Source: HXMU1420-13 sp024742815
Lineage (GTDB): Bacteria > Bacteroidota > Rhodothermia > Balneolales > Balneolaceae
Reading direction: 5' to 3'
NCBI GenBank assembly: GCA_024742815.1
Contig: JANSXX010000011.1
Location: 50,850-114,849, forward strand
Length of the DNA stretch: 64,000 nt
The notes under the pieces are model-generated. The model made no database searches, was not told where the DNA came from, and saw only the letters and a program-made list of their open reading frames with translations. Below, piece after piece: positions 37,355 to 44,997 of the stretch (within the stretch, counting starts at the first letter, position 1; every line of letters starts with the position of its first letter). Made by a program: the position numbers and the translations under genes.

Positions 37355-38476
37355 TCAAAAAATCGTCTCTTGTCTTATTTCCTCTAAGGTAGTTATCCCA
37401 TTCTGCACTTTTAACTCACCAGCATGTTTAATTTCCTTTAAACCCATTTTAATTGCTTCTTCTCGAAACCTATTTTCATTATACATATCGCCAATTAAAT
37501 GATGCAGTTCATTATTAATCTCTAACACTTCAAATAACGAAGTTCTTCCCTTAAACCCTGTTTGATTACATTGATTACAACCAACTGCTTTTACTGATTG
37601 ATCCTCTTTGATTTTACATTTATTACACAATTTTCTTACCAGTCTTTGAGCAATTATTAATTTCAAAGAAGCAGCAATCAAAAATGAAGGCACTCCCATA
37701 TCAATCAACCGACTAATTGCCGAAACCGAATCATTGGTGTGAAGTGTTGAAAACACCAAATGTCCAGTTAATGAAGCGCGAATAGCTATTTCGGCAGTTT
37801 CTTTATCCCTAATTTCCCCGACCATAACTACGTTGGGATCCTGCCGTAAGATTGACCGTAATATTCCCGCAAAAGTTAGTCCGATTTCCTCATGAACCTG
37901 AGACTGATTTATCCCTTCTAAGTTATATTCTATCGGGTCTTCAATGGTGATAATGTTTTTATCTTCGCTATTGATCTCATTAAGAGCCGAGTACAAGGTT
38001 GTGCTTTTCCCAGAACCGGTCGGACCGGTTACCAATATTAGGCCATATGGCTGATTTATTGCATTCCTAAATAATTCCAGCTCTCTTTCCTCAAAGCCCA
38101 GCGATTCAAGGTCTAGTTTTAAATTTGACCGGTCCAAAATCCTAATCACGATTTTCTCTCCGAATTGTACCGGTAAAATGGAGATTCTTAAATCAATATC
38201 ATTCTGCCCATTTTTTAGAACTTTGATTCTACCATCTTGAGGTCGTCGCTTCTCAGCAATATCGAGTGATGCCATCACCTTTACTCTGGATATAATGGCA
38301 TCTTTTTGTTGAATTGGTATCTCTGCTACTTCCAGCAACCTTCCATCTAATCGATACCTAATTCTTACTTTTTTTTCATAGGGTTCAATGTGGATATCAC
38401 TCACACCAAATTCGATGGCGTTTTGAATTAAAGTATCAACTTGTGTTACTACAGATCCTTTAAGGTTTATTTTCAT
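37355..38476 (-). CDS. gspE: GspE/PilB-family assembly ATPase (short form)
   Basis: A hexameric cytoplasmic ATPase that drives filament extension. Walker A is GPTGSGKSTTLYSAL. The Asp box (DKNIITIEDPIEYNLEGINQ), Walker B region (RQDPNVVMVGEIRDKETAEI) and His box (GHLVFSTLHTNDS) are all present. A C-x2-C pair set (CNKCK... CNQCNQTG) forms the zinc clip. At 373 residues it lacks the N1 domain found in most GspE/PilB proteins. It is the first gene of the operon, with a -7 element 33 bp upstream. Confidence 0.93.
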   Translation of the reverse strand: MKINLKGSVVTQVDTLIQNAIEFGVSDIHIEPYEKKVRIRYRLDGRLLEVAEIPIQQKDAIISRVKVMASLDIAEKRRPQDGRIKVLKNGQNDIDLRISILPVQFGEKIVIRILDRSNLKLDLESLGFEERELELFRNAINQPYGLILVTGPTGSGKSTTLYSALNEINSEDKNIITIEDPIEYNLEGINQSQVHEEIGLTFAGILRSILRQDPNVVMVGEIRDKETAEIAIRASLTGHLVFSTLHTNDSVSAISRLIDMGVPSFLIAASLKLIIAQRLVRKLCNKCKIKEDQSVKAVGCNQCNQTGFKGRTSLFEVLEINNELHHLIGDMYNENRFREEAIKMGLKEIKHAGELKVQNGITTLEEIRQETIF

Positions 38477-38508
38477 GATTCATGCTAATTAACTTGTTGC
38501 TATGATAA

Positions 38509-38516
38509 CAAAGTTA
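38509..38516 (-). promoter_or_regulatory. -7 promoter element of the gspE-secretin-pilin operon
   Basis: On the minus strand the bases read TAACTTTG, matching TAnnTTTG, 32 bp upstream of the gspE ATG. No clear TTG -33 element lies at the expected distance. Confidence 0.45.
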
Positions 38517-38800
38517 TGAATTTATAAAAGGGTTGTGTTTTACTATGTCTTCTGAGTTTCTAAATGTAGTTATTAGGATTATTTGCGATAAAAGCACACT
38601 AACTTAATTTACCAATCGGTTAGTTGTTTGATCAATCAATAATACTTTTGTTAAATATTCGAGATTTAAATAATTCACTAAGTAACAATTAAAGTGGTAC
38701 AAATTTTTAGCTATTGAATCAAAATCATAATGGTTAAGCTACCGTTAGTACTCGATTACCTTTACTCATCTCAATTTAACTATTTCAACAGTTCGGTTAC

Positions 38801-38831
38801 CATGTCTAACGGATATACAGTCTGACAGATG
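38801..38831. repeat. Imperfect palindromic intergenic repeat, copy 2
   Basis: On the minus strand CATCTGTCAGAC is followed, after a short loop, by a partly complementary CCGTTAGACATGG. It is the opposite orientation of the element at 2144-2176. Confidence 0.45.
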
Positions 38832-39011
38832 TCAAAAATGAACACACTGTTTATTCTCTTCTTTTTTATAAGATTGGGTGATACTGATAAATTGTAGTAT
38901 TAGAAGCTAGAGCTTCTGAACTGCGTTACCCAAGCCGGAACTTGTGAACGAAAGGAATCCTGTTGTAATGCCAAAAGTACGATGAAGAAAGCTAGAGTTT
39001 CGTCACAATAC

Positions 39012-39623
39012 TTAAAAATTAAGTCGTAACCCCATCCCATAAGTGTTAGTGGTTGGGTTTATGACAGGTGAAATCTGCACCTTCTTCAAAGACTCATTAC
39101 GTTTTATTACCGATTTGCGAACTCCAACAAAATCCTTGATCGTAGATATCGTATAGACTGAAATCCCTACAAAGAAGATGATTCCCCCAATTACTTGCGC
39201 AGTTACTGATGTTAATAATGTACCATAATCATTATCGGAAGAGGAGTCATAATTGGTAATGTGAGATCCTAATGCTGCTAAACCAACCCCTGAACCACGT
39301 TCAAATAAACCTTCAATGAAGGCTCCATAATTTTTTGAGTGAAAATAACCGAAACCGGGCCCAGGAGTGAGCGAAATCAAAGCAATGGTATTTACATTTA
39401 AGGAACTATTCGAACTTATAGCATAAGAAAGGATGGGTAACAGTGTCGAAGCCAATACAGATGTTAAAAGCGCAGAATCAGGATTCTTTAATTCAGGAGT
39501 ATCGTCTTGAAAAAGTGTTGTCTGCGACCAATCCACATGATGAAGAGGTAAATTGTATTGGGCAGTAGCATAATCCAGTGAACAGCAAATACCCATCAAG
39601 AGTAGTAATAAATATTTCATCAT
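39012..39623 (-). CDS. Membrane protein of unknown function, paralogue of the 41.3 kb gene
   Basis: 203 residues. Signal peptide MMKYLLLLLMGICCSLDYATA, then three or four hydrophobic segments. Shared features with the protein at 41311-41931 are the PGPGFGYFHSKNYGAFIEGL block (versus PGAGYLYINDRNQFFKGGI), a YTISTIKDFVGVRKS-type segment, and a C-terminus of ISPVINPTTNTYGMGLRLNF. The pair belongs to one family of small envelope proteins. Function unknown. Confidence 0.75.
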   Translation of the reverse strand: MMKYLLLLLMGICCSLDYATAQYNLPLHHVDWSQTTLFQDDTPELKNPDSALLTSVLASTLLPILSYAISSNSSLNVNTIALISLTPGPGFGYFHSKNYGAFIEGLFERGSGVGLAALGSHITNYDSSSDNDYGTLLTSVTAQVIGGIIFFVGISVYTISTIKDFVGVRKSVIKRNESLKKVQISPVINPTTNTYGMGLRLNF

Positions 39624-39734
39624 ATCCAGATCTTATTAGTTCGAAGATAGAAAACAGTAAGTTAAATGGATACCCTTAGTTCAGTTTTAAAAGGGGTAGA
39701 GCTTCTATTTGGTTTTATGGTGTGGAACCAGGAA

Positions 39735-39900
39735 TGAGGCTAATATAATATTTGCAGATCCATCAGTCGTCGTGCACTCCTTCTTCTGGATGACTTTGTG
39801 AGAGATAGATTCTATTATTTCTCTATTCACGTTAAATTTTCGACTTCAAACTATATCTCTGGCACTATCATAACCAAGCAGGGACTTCAGTCCTGCTACT
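39735..39900. repeat. About 166-bp direct repeat, copy 1
   Basis: Shares GCAGATCCATC, TTCTGGATGACTTTG, the stretch TTTTCGACTTCAAACTATAT and AACCAAG with copy 2, offset 198-199 bp. It ends in a palindrome of the form GGACTTCAGTCC. Confidence 0.7.
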
Positions 39901-39932
39901 TGAACACACTACCCAAGCCGGAACTCAGAAGT

Positions 39933-40098
39933 GAGACTAAAATAATATTCGGCAGATCCATCGATCGTCGTGTACTCCTCTTTCTGGATGACTTTGCGGG
40001 ACATAGATTCAATTATTTATTCTATTCACGTAAAATTTTCGACTTCAAACTATATCTCTGGCACTATCATAACCAAGTAGAGACTTTAGTCCTGCTCC
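39933..40098. repeat. About 166-bp direct repeat, copy 2
   Basis: Partner of 39735-39900, with several substitutions and small gaps, so the duplication is not very recent. Confidence 0.7.
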
Positions 40099-40188
40099 TA
40101 GTATTAACATTGCACAAATACACAATTCAACATTGCCTTGGCGATTTAAAAGCCCGACCTTTCCCACCGAATTCATCAATCTGTTAGA

Positions 40189-40527
40189 ATGAGCGAAAGA
40201 AAATCACTTACTAAAAAAGACTATCAATTTTTAAAGGAACTCGAAGAACTGCTATACGAACGGAAGCATGAAATGCCTAAAGGCTCGTACACCACTTCTA
40301 TGTTTAAAAAGGGCCTGGATAAGATCGCACAGAAAGTGGGCGAAGAAGCCGTTGAAACCGTAATAGCATCCAAAAACGAGGGCGACAAAGAAACCATTGC
40401 CGAAGCTGCCGACCTGCTTTTCCACTTGATGTTACTCCTCGCTGAAAAGGAAATCCCCCTCCATAAAGTGATCAAATTATTACGCAAACGTCACGACCGC
40501 GGCAATCACAAACACATTGGCGAATGA
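40189..40527 (+). CDS. hisE: Phosphoribosyl-ATP diphosphatase HisE
   Basis: 112 residues. Hydrolyses PR-ATP to PR-AMP, the second step of histidine synthesis. The MazG-like four-helix core shows the metal site in KVGEEAVETVIASKNEG and EAADLLFHLMLLLAEKE. It is a stand-alone HisE, not fused to HisI, and sits apart from other his genes (hisF at 7 kb). The HAD phosphatase gene follows by 44 bp. Confidence 0.93.
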   Translation: MSERKSLTKKDYQFLKELEELLYERKHEMPKGSYTTSMFKKGLDKIAQKVGEEAVETVIASKNEGDKETIAEAADLLFHLMLLLAEKEIPLHKVIKLLRKRHDRGNHKHIGE

Positions 40528-40571
40528 TTAATTCAAAAGTTTAAATTTAAAATTTAAAATTCGCGAAGCGT

Positions 40572-41222
40572 ATGAAGGCGGTTCTTTTTGATATGGATGG
40601 CACCATGATCGACAATATGATGGTGCATCATAAAGCGTGGCAAACAAAGCTGAGCGAAGTGGGAATTGAGCTATCGCTGGAGGAAGTTCATCAGCGTATT
40701 CATGGCGTAAATGTGGAACTGCTTGAACGGGAATTCCCCGGCAGATTTACGCTCGAAGAACGTTTCCAAATCTCAAAAGAAAAAGAAGAAACCTATCGCC
40801 AAATCTATGCTCCTGATTTGGCTCTTTTAGCCGGGCTCCCGGAGTTGCTGTTCGAGCTCAAATCAAAGAATATCCTGCTTGGCGTTGGATCAGCTGCTCC
40901 GCCTGAAAACGTAGATTTTGTGATGAATTCCCTTGATTTGCGGCACTATTTCGCATCAGTTCGTCACTCTGAAGATGTCCAGCGAGGTAAGCCCGATCCT
41001 CAGGTATATGAATTGCTCATTGCCGATTTAGAGGTGAAACCGGAAGACTGTATCATTTTCGAAGATACTCCAACAGGTGCAATGGCTGCCTCAGCCTCCG
41101 GTGCACAAGTGATTGTGGTTACAACTACTCACCAAAAAGAGGAATTCAGCAATATTCCGGGTATTAAACTATTTATATCAGATTTTACAGAAATCACATT
41201 CGCTACCCTATCTACCCTCTAG
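40572..41222 (+). CDS. HAD-superfamily phosphatase/phosphomutase (beta-phosphoglucomutase-like)
   Basis: 216 residues. Motif I FDMDGTMIDN holds the nucleophile Asp and the acid/base Asp two residues on. A helical cap follows, then motif II GVGSAA, motif III Lys in GKPDPQVY, and motif IV CIIFEDTPTGAMAA. The cap and sequence fit the beta-phosphoglucomutase/phosphatase subfamily; the substrate cannot be read from sequence. Confidence 0.85.
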   Translation: MKAVLFDMDGTMIDNMMVHHKAWQTKLSEVGIELSLEEVHQRIHGVNVELLEREFPGRFTLEERFQISKEKEETYRQIYAPDLALLAGLPELLFELKSKNILLGVGSAAPPENVDFVMNSLDLRHYFASVRHSEDVQRGKPDPQVYELLIADLEVKPEDCIIFEDTPTGAMAASASGAQVIVVTTTHQKEEFSNIPGIKLFISDFTEITFATLSTL

Positions 41223-41310
41223 GTTTTATTTGCAACTAGCCCCAAATTCTAATGGCATCATGGGGTAAAAATTTGGATTATGCATACCAATTTAATCTTT
41301 GGGTAAAATT

Positions 41311-41931
41311 ATGCGAATAATTTTTATTGGCTTAATCGCTCTGATTGGGGCAACATCACTTCAAGCACAGACAAATGATCAGATTTATCAAAAACAGCAA
41401 AAATTACTTGAATACAGTGTGTTTCAAGCTCAACCGGATGTTGTAAAAAAACCGAGCAGAGCTGTCTTAATTTCTGTAGGTGCAACATTGGGTACATTTA
41501 TTATCTCACCTATTTTATTGAATAATGATGTGTTATACCCTACATCTCTTTTTACCGTATTGGCACTTTATTCATTCGCACCCGGAGCAGGTTACCTATA
41601 TATAAACGATCGAAATCAATTTTTTAAGGGCGGAATACAACGTGGCCTTTCTATACTAGCCATGGGTACAGGCGGCTTAATTGTTCTAATCTCCTATTTT
41701 GAAGTCATATTTAGTGAAGACGATAATCCTAACACTTTAGTCACCGCTTTTGGTTATGGACTAATGCTATATGGTTTGGGATTTTATGTCTACACTTCCT
41801 TCCGTGATTTTATTGGTGTTCATCGCGACACAAAACGGTATAATGAAGAAAGAAATTTGAGCTTGAAAATTCTCCCGGTTATAGATCCAGTTCACTCGGT
41901 ATATGGCGCCGGGCTACAGCTCAGGTTTTAA
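41311..41931 (+). CDS. Membrane protein of unknown function, paralogue of the 39.0 kb gene
   Basis: 206 residues from ATG 41311 (MRIIFIGLIALIGATSLQAQ signal); a TTG 12 bp upstream is less likely. Hydrophobic segments lie near AVLISVGATLGTFIISPILL, SLFTVLALYSFAPGAGYLY and GLMLYGLGFYVYTSF. The end is LPVIDPVHSVYGAGLQLRF. Similar in layout and ends to the protein at 39012-39623 on the opposite strand. Function unknown. Confidence 0.78.
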   Translation: MRIIFIGLIALIGATSLQAQTNDQIYQKQQKLLEYSVFQAQPDVVKKPSRAVLISVGATLGTFIISPILLNNDVLYPTSLFTVLALYSFAPGAGYLYINDRNQFFKGGIQRGLSILAMGTGGLIVLISYFEVIFSEDDNPNTLVTAFGYGLMLYGLGFYVYTSFRDFIGVHRDTKRYNEERNLSLKILPVIDPVHSVYGAGLQLRF

Positions 41932-41992
41932 GTTTTCCATCATGTTCTAGTAAGATTTTCCATATTTTAGTGCAAAAATCAGATCAAATTTT

Positions 41993-42418
41993 ATGGATGT
42001 AAAGGTAAATGTAAACTGGATGGGACAAGGCTTTCACATGGAAGCCGAAAACGAAACCGCAGGTAAGATCCGCATAGACGGTAACCGAACAATTGGAGGT
42101 TTAGAAGGTGGAATGAGCCCAATGGAAATGCTTCTTGCAGGCGCGGCAGGATGCTCGGCCATTGATGTAATCTCCATTTTGGATAAACAGCGGCAGGAGC
42201 TCACTGATTTATCAGTTGAAGTAACGGGCGATCGTGAGAAACTCAAGGAAGGATATTCGGTGTATAATTCCATTCATCTACACTTTGAATTGGCTGGAAA
42301 TCTGGATGAAAAAAAAGTAGCACGCGCACTTGAGCTTTCCATTACCAAATATTGCTCGGTGTCTAAAGCATTAGAAAAAGGTTCAAAAATTACCTACGAC
42401 TTCACAATTAAAAATTAG
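41993..42418 (+). CDS. OsmC-family protein
   Basis: 141 residues. OsmC/Ohr proteins reduce organic peroxides or sulfur species through two cysteines. Both are present, in GAAGCSAIDVISILDKQRQE and TKYCSVSKALEKG. The N-terminal strands (KVNVNWMGQGFHMEAEN) and GMSPMEMLLAG are typical. More like the OsmC/YhfA subgroup than Ohr. Confidence 0.9.
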   Translation: MDVKVNVNWMGQGFHMEAENETAGKIRIDGNRTIGGLEGGMSPMEMLLAGAAGCSAIDVISILDKQRQELTDLSVEVTGDREKLKEGYSVYNSIHLHFELAGNLDEKKVARALELSITKYCSVSKALEKGSKITYDFTIKN

Positions 42419-42719
42419 GAATAGACAACACTCAATATTCAACAAGGAATATTCAGTTTACAATTATCAGAATACTATAAGCACAATATGTAAGAGCCAA
42501 TTTATTGAAGAGATTAAAGGTGGATGAGCTTGTCGAATCCAACCAGAATTGACTATACCGATCGAAATAATATCTCGATGCTTTTTTGTAGTTCGGCACT
42601 TCATATATTGATCAATTCAGAATAAGGTGCTAACCTCAACTAAAATCGCGTTGTTATCTGAATATTCCTTGTTGAATGTTGGATATTGAATACCAATCAC
42701 TGATAGGCATATAGTTTTC
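42419..42719. other. Intergenic region (301 bp) holding a MITE-like element
   Basis: No gene. A 20-bp perfect inverted repeat lies at 42437-42456 and 42658-42677, enclosing about 200 bp. Both genes flanking the region end here (convergent). Confidence 0.6.
42437..42677. repeat. Element bounded by 20-bp inverted repeats
   Basis: Left end ATTCAACAAGGAATATTCAG, right end its exact reverse complement. A degenerate copy of this end (AATATTCAATGTCCAACAAG-type) lies just after the CAU tRNA near 8794-8832. No ORF inside. Confidence 0.55.
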
Positions 42720-43616
42720 TTAATTAAATAAAAAGTAATCCATCGCAATAACTGCATCTAAAATCACCTGCACGCTATTCTTATAAAACTCTTGCGGGAT
42801 GGTTTCAAACTCATCGGTTGGCTGGTGATAATGTTCGTGATCTTCTACCCCAAAATAAATGAATGGCACCCCTTTCCTGAAAAACGCACCGTGATCGGAA
42901 GCATACGTCCAGTCTTGATTTCCATCCTCTGGACGATCATGTCCAAATAATAAATTAATTTCGCCCGTTTCAACCTTTTCCAGCACCTGCTTAAATTCTG
43001 GAAAGTGATACGTCCCCACAGCATACAACTCGTTCTCTTCATTTTGTGCAATCATATCCATGTTGATATTTAGCACAACTCGTTCTATAAAGGTTGAGTC
43101 GTTTGCAAGAGCCACTGCCCCATTTAGCCCGCCTTCCTCAGCGTCGAGTGCAGCAAACACCATGGTGTGATTTGGCTGTTTTTGTGAAAAATAATCCATC
43201 ATCGCCAACAAACCGGCAGTACCCGAGGCATTATCGTCTGCCCCATTATAAATCAAACTGTCTCTGATACCTAGATGATCGTAATGTGCTGTTAGTAGAA
43301 TTACTGAATCGGTTTTTCCTGTAATGCTTCCAATCACATTTACTCCGGTCAGCTCTGCTCCTCGCCGCATAAAAGTAAATGCATGCTCAAAGGATCCCTG
43401 AACTGGTTGTGCGCCATTTTCTGTAAACCGCTCTACTAAAAAAGTACGTGCTTTTTCGCTTCCCGGTGATCCAACACATCTACCTTCAAGTTCATCAGAA
43501 GCTAAATATTCAATATCAGAGATTAAACGATCAGTATCTAAGGTAACATGGTTTTGTGGGGATGAACACGCCAAAAGCCCAATGAATAGCGTGTAAAGTA
43601 GTGCAGTATTTTTCAT
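42720..43616 (-). CDS. M28-family zinc aminopeptidase lipoprotein
   Basis: 298 residues. The lipobox LLAC follows a short signal (MKNTALLYTLFIGLLACSSP), so the enzyme is membrane-anchored. Zinc ligands of M28 are seen in TAHYDHLG (His), NGADDNASGTAG (Asp), DAEEGGLNGA (Glu), NMDMI (Asp) and EDHEHYHQPTDEF (His). Probably removes N-terminal residues from peptides in the periplasm. A good promoter lies 20-50 bp upstream. Confidence 0.92.
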   Translation of the reverse strand: MKNTALLYTLFIGLLACSSPQNHVTLDTDRLISDIEYLASDELEGRCVGSPGSEKARTFLVERFTENGAQPVQGSFEHAFTFMRRGAELTGVNVIGSITGKTDSVILLTAHYDHLGIRDSLIYNGADDNASGTAGLLAMMDYFSQKQPNHTMVFAALDAEEGGLNGAVALANDSTFIERVVLNINMDMIAQNEENELYAVGTYHFPEFKQVLEKVETGEINLLFGHDRPEDGNQDWTYASDHGAFFRKGVPFIYFGVEDHEHYHQPTDEFETIPQEFYKNSVQVILDAVIAMDYFLFN

Positions 43617-43634
43617 AGTGATTTTTTATTTCGA

Positions 43635-43665
43635 GAAAGGTAGCTACACTATATAATTTGCCCAA
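43635..43665 (-). promoter_or_regulatory. Promoter of the M28 peptidase gene
   Basis: On the minus strand TTG (43665-43663) lies 20 bp from TACCTTTC (43642-43635), close to TAnnTTTG. The leader would be short, fitting the ATG at 43616. Confidence 0.5.
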
Positions 43666-43691
43666 CAGCGCTACCTGTTTTTACATCTTTA

Positions 43692-43728
43692 TCGCAAAAA
43701 AAAAGCTCATCCAAAAAGATGAGCTTTT
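43692..43728 (-). terminator. Rho-independent terminator after gap
   Basis: AAAAGCTCAT / ATGAGCTTTT (10 bp) with an 8-nt loop. On the minus strand the stem is followed by an uninterrupted T-run. It lies 22 bp after the GAPDH stop and may also act on the plus strand. Confidence 0.8.
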
Positions 43729-43749
43729 CAATGTTTGAAGTTAGCTTAA

Positions 43750-44748
43750 TTAGCCAATTCTTTTTACCAAGTCGGCAGTGCGATGTGCATACCCTGCCTC
43801 GTTGTCGTACCAGCCGATAACTTTAACTAAATTACCGTCTACTTTTGTAATCTGAGAATCGAAGATGTTTGAGTGTGGATCACCAACGATATCTGAAGAT
43901 ACAATTGGCTCATCGGTATATCTCAAAATCCCTTTTAACGGACCTTCAGCAGCTGCTTTAAACGCTGCGTTGATTTCTTCAGCGGTAGTTTCTTTTTCTA
44001 CTTCGCAAACAAAATCAGTTAGAGAACCGGTTGGGGTTGGCACTCGAACAGCTCCACCATCTAGTTTTCCGTTTAAGTGAGGAAGTACTAATCCTACTGC
44101 CTTAGCAGCACCTGTTGAAGTAGGAATGATGTTTATTGCCGCTGCTCTAGCACGACGTAAATCGCGGTGAGGAGCATCCAAAATTCGCTGATCACCGGTG
44201 TAAGCATGGATGGTAGTCATGAATCCTTTTTTGATTCCAACTAAATCATCAATCACTTTTGCCATTGGTGCCAAGCAGTTTGTGGTGCACGAAGCATTTG
44301 AATAAATCTTTGTCTCAGCATCAATTTGATCGTCGTTCACGCCAAGCACTACGGTTTTAACATCGCCTTTTGCTGGTGCGGAAATAACAACTTTCTTCGC
44401 TCCGGCTGTAAGGTGCTTTCCAGCAGCGTCTGAATCATTAAAAAATCCGGTAGACTCGATTACAACATCAACCCCAAGATCGCCCCAATTCAAGTTTGCA
44501 GGATCGCGTTCTGCAGTAACTTTGAATGATAAATGATCGATAGTGATGGTATCTCCATCGGCAGCAACGTTACCAGCGTATGTGCCTTGTGATGAATCGT
44601 ACTTAAAAAGATGGGCTAATGTAGCTGTATCGGTTAAATCGTTTACGCCTACAATATCAATATCATCTTTGTAATTAGCTATAATGGCGCGTGTAACCAT
44701 TCGGCCAATACGACCAAAACCATTAATTCCAACCTTAATTTTTGCCAT
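43750..44748 (-). CDS. gap: Glyceraldehyde-3-phosphate dehydrogenase
   Basis: 332 residues, a full-length type I GAPDH: glyceraldehyde-3-phosphate + phosphate + NAD to 1,3-bisphosphoglycerate. NAD site INGFGRIGR. Catalytic Cys in ASCTTNCLAP. Phosphate-binding Arg region near RRARAAAINIIPTSTGAAKA. C-terminal WYDNEAGYAHRTADL. Followed by a terminator, so monocistronic. Confidence 0.97.
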   Translation of the reverse strand: MAKIKVGINGFGRIGRMVTRAIIANYKDDIDIVGVNDLTDTATLAHLFKYDSSQGTYAGNVAADGDTITIDHLSFKVTAERDPANLNWGDLGVDVVIESTGFFNDSDAAGKHLTAGAKKVVISAPAKGDVKTVVLGVNDDQIDAETKIYSNASCTTNCLAPMAKVIDDLVGIKKGFMTTIHAYTGDQRILDAPHRDLRRARAAAINIIPTSTGAAKAVGLVLPHLNGKLDGGAVRVPTPTGSLTDFVCEVEKETTAEEINAAFKAAAEGPLKGILRYTDEPIVSSDIVGDPHSNIFDSQITKVDGNLVKVIGWYDNEAGYAHRTADLVKRIG

Positions 44749-44899
44749 TTCTTTTCCTCTGTTTATTAATTGAATGGATAATCTTTGTATTTCAATTCCG
44801 AACGTAAGACTATCATGTAAAGTTCTTATGAAGACTTTAAACTACCACTCCTAAGTCCCATTTTCAATGGTTTTACAGCATCATAACATACCATTACAC

Positions 44900-44907
44900 T
44901 ATCTTTG
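44900..44907 (+). promoter_or_regulatory. -7 element upstream of the P5C dehydrogenase gene
   Basis: TATCTTTG matches TAnnTTTG, 90 bp before ATG 44998. A weak TTTTAC lies at the -33 distance (44871). It leaves a leader of about 80 nt. Confidence 0.45.
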
Positions 44908-44997
44908 AGATGGGAGCGCTTTTCTGCGTATATTTGGAGCCTGAAATCAATCAAAAACGAACAAAACTGAGAATAAAACGGAGTTAAAGGATACACG

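Larger units (their letters stand above)
38477..39011. other. Intergenic region (535 bp)
   Basis: No convincing gene. It holds the gspE promoter, a palindromic repeat (38801-38831) related to 2144-2176, and near 38932 the phrase ACCCAAGCCGGAACT, which recurs at 39910. Confidence 0.6.
39624..40188. other. Repeat-bearing intergenic region (565 bp)
   Basis: Contains two copies of a unit of about 166 bp, 198-199 bp apart (39735-39900 and 39933-40098). A reading frame at 39798-40187 runs through both and is a by-product of the repeats. Confidence 0.6.

Noticed and set aside
39798..40187. 129-codon plus-strand frame
   Set aside because: It runs through both copies of the 198-bp-spaced repeat and repeats its own residues; no start signal and no protein-like pattern.
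44749..44997. Possible riboswitch or leader RNA before pruA
   Set aside because: No conserved riboswitch core I could recognise; only a -7 promoter element is supported.
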